Below, one piece after another: positions 46,472 through 51,452 of a stretch of DNA of 51,452 nt. This stretch comes from Gemmatimonadota bacterium (lineage in GTDB: Bacteria; Gemmatimonadota; Gemmatimonadetes; Longimicrobiales; Gaopeijiaceae). Positions within the stretch are counted from its first letter, which is position 1, and every line of letters starts with the position of its first letter. The notes under the pieces were generated by a model that saw only the letters and a program-made list of their open reading frames with translations, made no database searches and had not been told where the DNA came from. The position numbers were made by a program, and so were the translations under genes. Location: positions 1 to 51,452 of the forward strand of contig JAJEBW010000047.1 of NCBI GenBank assembly GCA_022822325.1. The letters are read 5' to 3'.

Positions 46472-48836
46472 CGTCGGACCCTCCCTCGGAGGTCGCCCTC
46501 GCGTCCGCGGATTCCCCGAAGTGCTCGGCGAACCAGTCGAACATCCGCTGCCAGTGGTCCACAAAATCGGCCGCCGTGCTCGCCCGTCCCGCGCCGTGCC
46601 CCCCCGCGGTGTAGTGCACCCAGACGACCTCCTTGCCCAATCGCCTGAGCGCGTAGTACATCTCGCGCTGGTTCGTCGCCGGCACATTCCAGTCGCCCTC
46701 TCCCGACAGCATCAGCAGCGGCGTCTCGATCCGGTCCGCGAACATTACCGCCGAGTGCGCGATGTACTTGTGCGGCTGTTCCCAGAGCGTCGCGCCGATC
46801 CGGTCCTGCCCCACCTCGGCCGCCGCGTAGTTGCGCGTGGTGATCTTCGGCGAATCGCCCAGGAAGGAGACGATGTTGACCTTGCCGGAAACGTTGGCCG
46901 CCGCCGCGAAGCGGTTGGTCTGGGTGATCAGCAGATTGGTCGCGTAGCCGCCGTAGCTCTGTCCATAGACGCCCACCTTCTCCGGATCGACCAGCCCCCG
47001 CTCGACGATCTTGTTGATCGCGTTGGGCACCGCCTTCAGCCAGGCCTCGCCGGGGAAGCCCTCCTCGAAGCGCACCGAAGGGCGGAATCCGAACCAGCCC
47101 TGCGCCGTGATCAGGTTCATGTTCTCGTTGAAGCCGTTGTCGAAGAACTGCTCGTATATCTCTGCCACAAGGGGATAGCGGCGTCCGGGCTCGTAACCGG
47201 CCGGAAAATAGAGGATGCCGTAGAGCGTGTTGCCGTCGACGTCGAGAAACTCGACCAGTTCGCTGCGGGTCAGCGCCACGTCCGCCAGTTGGGGATTGAA
47301 ATCGGTGAGCTGGCGGGGCACGGAGAGGTCGCCGCGCGCGGTCCAGATCTCGTCCGGGCGGTCGCCGTCCGACATGGCATGGACGATCGTGCCGCCGTCT
47401 CCGGAGATGTTCCAGGAACGGTACAGATTCGAGTCCAGCGCAAGGGTCTCGACCTCGCCGGTGACCGTGTCGAGGCGCTTCAGGCCGCGTTGCCAACGAT
47501 CCCGGGCCGAGAAGCTGAAGTAGATGTGGCGGCCGTCGTCGGTCCAGCGCTGAATCTGGCGGCGCGGACGGTTGTCGTCATCCGATCCGGGTTGGGGATC
47601 GCTCTCCCGGTCCGGTCCGAGTTGAAGCAGCGTGCGCATTTGGCCGGTCCCCAGATCCAGGAGGCGCCAGGCGTCCTGCGAGTTCAGCAGCAGCGCGTCC
47701 CCCGAAGGGCTCCAGCGCCCGACCGAAAAGCGCAGCCGGGTGGAGTCCGCTTCCTCCTCCGGCTCGCCTTCCCCCGCCGACTCGTCCCCCGCCGAACCCC
47801 GGTGATCCGCCGTCACATCCACCGCTTCCTCCTCGTCCAGCCGCCGCACGAAGACCGAACCCCCCTCGCTCCAGGCGAAGGCGTCGCGCGCATCGTTCCA
47901 GCTCACGCTCATTCTCTCCTCGCCGGTGTCGCGCAAGAGCTCGGGCTCGGCGCCGTCCGCCAACCCCAGCCGAAAGAGCGCGAATTCGGTCCCGTCGCGC
48001 CGCGTATAGGAGGTCTTCGTCCGCGTGGCCGTCCCATAGGCAATGTACGAACCATCCTCCGCGAAACCCGGCTGCGTGGGCGTCGCATCGGACAGGAGCT
48101 CGCGCACCGCGCCATTGTTCAGGGTGACGAGGGCGGTGATCTGGCGCGCGGCGATGTTCCTCACGCGGTCCCAGGCCAGGAAGTCGTTGCGGGAATCCTG
48201 CACGATTACCGCGGCCTCGGTCAGAGCCAGAAAGGCTGCGCGCGCCTCGCGGCTCCAACCCTCGGGACGCAGAGCGACCAGCACGCTCGCGCCATCGGGC
48301 GACCACACCAGCGGCGACGAAGACGCAATTTCCAGATCGGTGCTCAGCGCCACCGTCTCGGTGCGGCCGGTCGCGGCGTCGTGGATCCGGAGCCGGTAGC
48401 GTTCCTCCTCCGCGGACCCGTCCTCGACCAGGAAGTACGCGAGCCGTCCCCCGTCGGGAGACCAGGCGAAACCGCGGATCCGGGCGGGCCGCTCATGAAT
48501 CCAGCTCCGCTCGCCGCTCTCCGTGTCGATCACCATCAGCCGGGCGGTCGCGGGCGAGATGTAGGTGGGGTCGCCGTAGCGCCCATGATCGACATCGGCC
48601 CGGTCGCGCCGGGTGGTCACCGTGACGGCCACGCGCGCCGCGTCCCTCGTGACGGCCGCGATCCGGGGCGTGCGCACATCCAGCGCGACGGCGGGAGTGA
48701 AGGGACGAAGCGCGGAGGCGGGGGGCTGGGCGGCGGCGGGGCGGGCGAGGGGGGGAAGGGCGGCGGCGACGGTCGCGAGCAGAAGAGGGACCGCGGTCGC
48801 GGCGCGGAGGGCGAGGGGACGGGTGAATCGGCGCAT
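46458..48836 (-). CDS. Secreted S9-family (prolyl oligopeptidase-like) peptidase
   Basis: 792 aa. A signal peptide (to about residue 35, ...ARPAAAQPP) is followed by a long beta-propeller region with WSPDGG-type repeats. The C-terminal alpha/beta-hydrolase domain has Ser in GVYGQSYGGYATN, Asp in LSGEGDWNVPATN and His in GGHGAGR. These periplasmic or secreted enzymes trim peptides after Pro/Ala-type residues or act as dipeptidyl peptidases; the exact specificity is unknown. ATG 48836 has AAGGAG nine bases upstream. An acidic Glu-rich insertion occurs at about residues 345-365. Confidence 0.92.
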   Translation of the reverse strand: MRRFTRPLALRAATAVPLLLATVAAALPPLARPAAAQPPASALRPFTPAVALDVRTPRIAAVTRDAARVAVTVTTRRDRADVDHGRYGDPTYISPATARLMVIDTESGERSWIHERPARIRGFAWSPDGGRLAYFLVEDGSAEEERYRLRIHDAATGRTETVALSTDLEIASSSPLVWSPDGASVLVALRPEGWSREARAAFLALTEAAVIVQDSRNDFLAWDRVRNIAARQITALVTLNNGAVRELLSDATPTQPGFAEDGSYIAYGTATRTKTSYTRRDGTEFALFRLGLADGAEPELLRDTGEERMSVSWNDARDAFAWSEGGSVFVRRLDEEEAVDVTADHRGSAGDESAGEGEPEEEADSTRLRFSVGRWSPSGDALLLNSQDAWRLLDLGTGQMRTLLQLGPDRESDPQPGSDDDNRPRRQIQRWTDDGRHIYFSFSARDRWQRGLKRLDTVTGEVETLALDSNLYRSWNISGDGGTIVHAMSDGDRPDEIWTARGDLSVPRQLTDFNPQLADVALTRSELVEFLDVDGNTLYGILYFPAGYEPGRRYPLVAEIYEQFFDNGFNENMNLITAQGWFGFRPSVRFEEGFPGEAWLKAVPNAINKIVERGLVDPEKVGVYGQSYGGYATNLLITQTNRFAAAANVSGKVNIVSFLGDSPKITTRNYAAAEVGQDRIGATLWEQPHKYIAHSAVMFADRIETPLLMLSGEGDWNVPATNQREMYYALRRLGKEVVWVHYTAGGHGAGRASTAADFVDHWQRMFDWFAEHFGESADARATSEGGSDDARR

Positions 48837-49276
48837 GAGGGTTGTGCTCCTTGGGGGCGCGAGGGAGTGCCAGGAGCGAAAATATCTCATCCATGGCCCG
48901 CCGGCGCGAATGACCCCGCTCAGGCATCTGACCCTGCTGAGGCATCCGCCGGTGGGTCCGTGGGGTTCGCTCCGGCGCCGCCCCGTTGCCGACGCTCCCG
49001 CTCGGATGCGGCGCGGGTGGCGCTTGGGGCGCCGCGGTTGTGGCGATCCGGCCGGCGAAGGCGTTCGGTTCCACCTTGCCAAGGCTGCGGGAGCAGCAAG
49101 AGTTGATCAGGCGCGACCGCCACCAGACCCCGGCCCCGACGGGCGGGTGAGGGTAAGCCATGGTTGTCGGCGTTGCGTTGACAGCATCGACGAATCCAAC
49201 CAATCTATCTGTCAGGTTTTGACTACGCTTGCCCGCAGACGCAGGGGCTTCCTCCCATTATCCTCGCAATCATCAC
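48837..49276. other. Intergenic region before the accessory segment
   Basis: About 440 bp between two divergent genes. No coding sequence is supported. The base composition becomes less GC-rich from about 49150 onwards, which marks the start of the accessory segment. It contains the predicted promoter at 49178-49206. Confidence 0.5.
49178..49206 (+). promoter_or_regulatory. Predicted promoter of the GHKL ATPase gene
   Basis: A consensus -35 TTGACA (49178-49183) is followed after 17 bp by CAATCT (49201-49206), with ATCTAT two bases on as an alternative -10. It lies about 70 bp upstream of the first likely start codon. It is a better sigma70-type match than any other seen in the window. Confidence 0.45.
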
Positions 49277-51271
49277 ATGCCCCATTTTGTTGCACCGCGA
49301 TGGCGCTTCCGTGCGATGGCGCCGTCGGAGATCAATCAGAATCCCTTCCAGGGAGAGTTTTTCAGTTCGAGTCTTCCGGAGCGGTTCGTTCGCGAATCGA
49401 TCCAGAATTCGCTTGATGCAGGGACCGGTGTGGGGCCGGTCAGGGTGAGATTTGCCATCAGCGGGGAGGAAAGCGCACTGAGTCCGGTTCGGGCCAGTCG
49501 CTACCTTCTTGGCCTTGAGCCACATGTGGGAGCCGTTCTGGCTGCCGAATCCGAGGGCGTGGATGGACGCAGACGCGCTGAACTGGAGCAGCGGGAATCT
49601 CTCTTCAAGCTTCCCATGCCTTTCCTCGTCGTCGAAGACTTTGGCACTACGGGTTTGCGGGGAGATATCAAGGCGAACGACATCGAAGAGCGGGACAACG
49701 ACTTCTGGGGATTCTTTCGGTCCATCGGGATCTCGCCGAAGCCCGAAGACGCGGGAGGTTCATGGGGACTCGGCAAGTGGGTTTTTCCGGATGCGTCCCG
49801 GCTCAATGCCTTTATCGGAGTTACACGGCGGACTGAAGAGCGGCGGTTCCTGATGATGGGCCAGGCGATGCTCAAGATGCATCGGCTTGGTGAGCGCAGA
49901 TATCCGCCGGTCGGCTTTTTTGCCGAAGCATCCGATGAAGAGGACGAGGACTGGCTTCCGATGCCGGTGGACGAGGACACGTTCGATACCGAATCCACTC
50001 GGCCGAACCGCTTCCTAAGGGATGCCATGGCGGACTTCGGGCTTCGTCCAGACGGTAGACCGGGCACGTCCGTCGTAATTCCGCACCCGGACAAAGAGTT
50101 GATGAACCTGGCGAATCTGGCGCAAGCGGTCATCCAGCAGTACTTCCACCCGATTGTGGCGGGTGGCCTGGAGGTTGAGGTCGTATCGCCTGTCGAGACG
50201 GTGACGATCGACGCTACGACGATCACCGATGAAGCCCGCCGCATCTGGGGCGAAACGGAGAACGGGGGGACGGAGCAGACCGCGACCGCGCTTGTCAGGG
50301 CGATCGAACTGGACCGCTGGGGACTGAGTCAACGCCAGACGCTGGTCGAGGTTGACGGTCGTCGAAGACAGCCGCCGCTGGCCGCCGATCGGGTCGGAGA
50401 ACTCCAGGAGCGCTACGAGAAGGGAGAACGCCTCGCCTTCCAGATCCTCCCAGGTGGGAGATGGAATCGCAAACCCAATGCCTTCCGGCTCTTCATCGAA
50501 CGCGATTCCAATCTCGCAGTCGGACACGACTACTTCGTTCGCGGAAACCTCCACATTCCCCGGATGGACTATCTTGGCAAGCACCGGGCCCGTGCGCTCG
50601 TGGTGGTGGACAACAGGTCTGATCTCGGTCACCTGTTGCGCGATTCGGAAGGGCCGGCTCACGAACGGTGGCGAGGAAGCGCCGCGAGACTGCGGAAACG
50701 CGGGTGGCCAAACGCGGCCGAACGGGTGTGGGAAGTCCAGAATGCGGCCCGCAGGATACTCGATGCCTTTGTGGAAAAGCCGACCGAAGTGGACAGGCAT
50801 ATGCTCGCGGACCTCTTCCCGAGCGATGTCGAGTCATTGAGAGCCCGTGGGCAACCCAAGCCGCCGAAGCCCAGACCGAAATCGATTCAGAAGAGTCCGT
50901 TCCGGATAACGGGGAACGGACATGGGTTCCAGATTTCCTCGGTGGTGGGTCATGACCTGACGGAAAAGACGCTTTCGGTGCGCATGGCCTACGATGTGGC
51001 CCGGGGAAGCGCCCAGTCCGCCTTCAACGCATTCCGGCGCGGCCTGAAGCGCGGATGCCCTGATTTCTCGCTGCTGGGCGACGGGCTGCGGATGGAGGCT
51101 AGCGAGTGCGATCCGGCAGTGGTTGCCGACAACGAGTTGCGGTGTCGCGTGACGGCATCCCGGTTCTCTTTGGATGTGACGGGCTTCGACAGTCGGGATG
51201 TGGTAGTGCAGGTTGACGTGATCGACGACGTTGCCGCCGCTGATGTTCCCTCCGAGCCGGACAAGACATGA
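49277..51271 (+). CDS. GHKL-fold (Hsp90-like) ATPase of unknown family
   Basis: 664 aa. The Bergerat-fold motifs are clear. The N box is in ERFVRESIQNSLDAG (about 36-50), the Asp/Gly G1 box in VVEDFGTTGLRGD (about 119-131) and the glycine lid in GGSWGLGKW (about 159-167). The rest is not recognised: a charged middle region, a Pro/Lys-rich linker near residue 535, and a beta-rich C-terminal part. There is no histidine-kinase phosphoacceptor domain and no MutL or topoisomerase transducer domain was recognised. It is less GC-rich than the rest of the window. The start is uncertain (ATG 49277 or 49316; neither has a clear ribosome binding site). It overlaps the next gene as ATGA, so the two are expected to act together. 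A defence or conflict role is a guess from context. Confidence 0.7.
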   Translation: MPHFVAPRWRFRAMAPSEINQNPFQGEFFSSSLPERFVRESIQNSLDAGTGVGPVRVRFAISGEESALSPVRASRYLLGLEPHVGAVLAAESEGVDGRRRAELEQRESLFKLPMPFLVVEDFGTTGLRGDIKANDIEERDNDFWGFFRSIGISPKPEDAGGSWGLGKWVFPDASRLNAFIGVTRRTEERRFLMMGQAMLKMHRLGERRYPPVGFFAEASDEEDEDWLPMPVDEDTFDTESTRPNRFLRDAMADFGLRPDGRPGTSVVIPHPDKELMNLANLAQAVIQQYFHPIVAGGLEVEVVSPVETVTIDATTITDEARRIWGETENGGTEQTATALVRAIELDRWGLSQRQTLVEVDGRRRQPPLAADRVGELQERYEKGERLAFQILPGGRWNRKPNAFRLFIERDSNLAVGHDYFVRGNLHIPRMDYLGKHRARALVVVDNRSDLGHLLRDSEGPAHERWRGSAARLRKRGWPNAAERVWEVQNAARRILDAFVEKPTEVDRHMLADLFPSDVESLRARGQPKPPKPRPKSIQKSPFRITGNGHGFQISSVVGHDLTEKTLSVRMAYDVARGSAQSAFNAFRRGLKRGCPDFSLLGDGLRMEASECDPAVVADNELRCRVTASRFSLDVTGFDSRDVVVQVDVIDDVAAADVPSEPDKT

Positions 51272-51313
51272 TTCGCCGATTCAACAGCACCGGGCGCAAG
51301 GTCATTGCCAAAG
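51268..51313 (+). pseudogene. Second gene of the ATPase module, cut by an IS
   Basis: ATG 51268 overlaps the TGA of the ATPase gene and begins MIRRFNSTGRKVIAK. About 15 codons later the sequence changes into what looks like an IS3-family terminal inverted repeat (from 51314). The remainder of the gene, if it survives, lies beyond the window on the far side of the IS. No function can be given from 15 residues. Confidence 0.55.
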
Positions 51314-51452
51314 TGGAGTTGCCCCGCTATGACGGACACCTTTCCATTGGGTCCAACCAAGGAGGTGAGTCATGGCGGGAGGAAGGCGAGGGCGGTATCC
51401 GCCCGAGTACAAGGAGCGGATCGTCGAGCTCGTGAGGGCCGGGCGTAGTCCG
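51314..51452 (+). mobile_element. Left end of an IS3-family insertion sequence
   Basis: TGGAGTTGCCCCGCTATGAC starts at 51314 and continues into GGACACC, the form of many IS3-family left inverted repeats. A transposase OrfA start follows 58 bp in, with GGAGGTGAG before the ATG. The element continues beyond the window, so the right end and target duplication cannot be checked. Confidence 0.65.
51372..51452 (+). CDS. IS3-family transposase OrfA (N-terminus, partial)
   Basis: Twenty-seven codons are visible. The peptide MAGGRRGRYPPEYKERIVEL followed by VRAGRSP is the usual start of the helix-turn-helix OrfA of IS3-family elements. GGAGGTGAG (51361-51369) is a strong ribosome binding site two bases before the ATG. 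The catalytic OrfB would lie outside the window. Confidence 0.8.
   Translation, partial: MAGGRRGRYPPEYKERIVELVRAGRSP

Overview
The window is GC-rich, mostly close to 70% by eye, and densely packed, with many 4-bp ATGA/GTGA start-stop overlaps. It encodes an outer-membrane beta-barrel (CBM9/DUF5916 type), several lipoproteins, a Bacillus-style PurS/PurQ/small-PurL set, LexA, HtrA and acyl-CoA mutase metabolism. That combination suggests a diderm bacterium and fits Gemmatimonadota or a related lineage best. This is inference from gene content; no rRNA is present to confirm it. Both ends of the window are insertion-sequence ends.

Layout. 1-172: the 5' end of an IS element read leftwards, followed by about 740 bp without a convincing gene. 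911-8074 (+): a cytoplasmic-side molybdopterin redox module made of a fused four-cluster Fe-S/NrfD membrane subunit, a bis-MGD catalytic subunit, a TorD-type chaperone and a SulP anion transporter, all translationally overlapped. 8164-20171 (-): a co-directional run truA-htrA-purB-purC-purS-purQ-purL-purF-vanZ-ggt carrying six purine biosynthesis genes. 20231-25952: trpD, then divergent lexA, then trpC-F-B-A, with a lexA promoter containing tandem GAAT/GAAC half-sites. 25957-26247: a decayed DoxX-like gene. 26292-31897: an NFACT/RqcH-like gene (-), a LytR_C membrane protein (+) overlapping the tail of rlmN (-), a small repeat cluster, and aspS (+). 31894-38128: phoH, a 7TM-HD phosphohydrolase, ybeY, mgtE and meaB in one overlapped run. 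38271-39989: a B12-dependent acyl-CoA mutase large subunit carrying isobutyryl-CoA mutase-type specificity residues. 39994-40718: a frameshifted, truncated HTH-ImmA/IrrE gene. 40881-48836: a Sel1-repeat lipoprotein, a PDZ-M48 protease lipoprotein, the CBM9/DUF5916 barrel, a PhnB-like protein and a secreted S9 peptidase.

49277-51452: a less GC-rich accessory segment. A 664-aa GHKL-fold ATPase of unrecognised family is translationally coupled to a second gene. That second gene is interrupted after about 15 codons by an IS3-family element, whose terminal repeat and OrfA start run off the window. This broken two-gene ATPase module is the best candidate here for an undescribed (possibly defence) system. 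The most specific biochemical observations are the F101/Q219 signature in the mutase and the Mo-enzyme/SulP operon.
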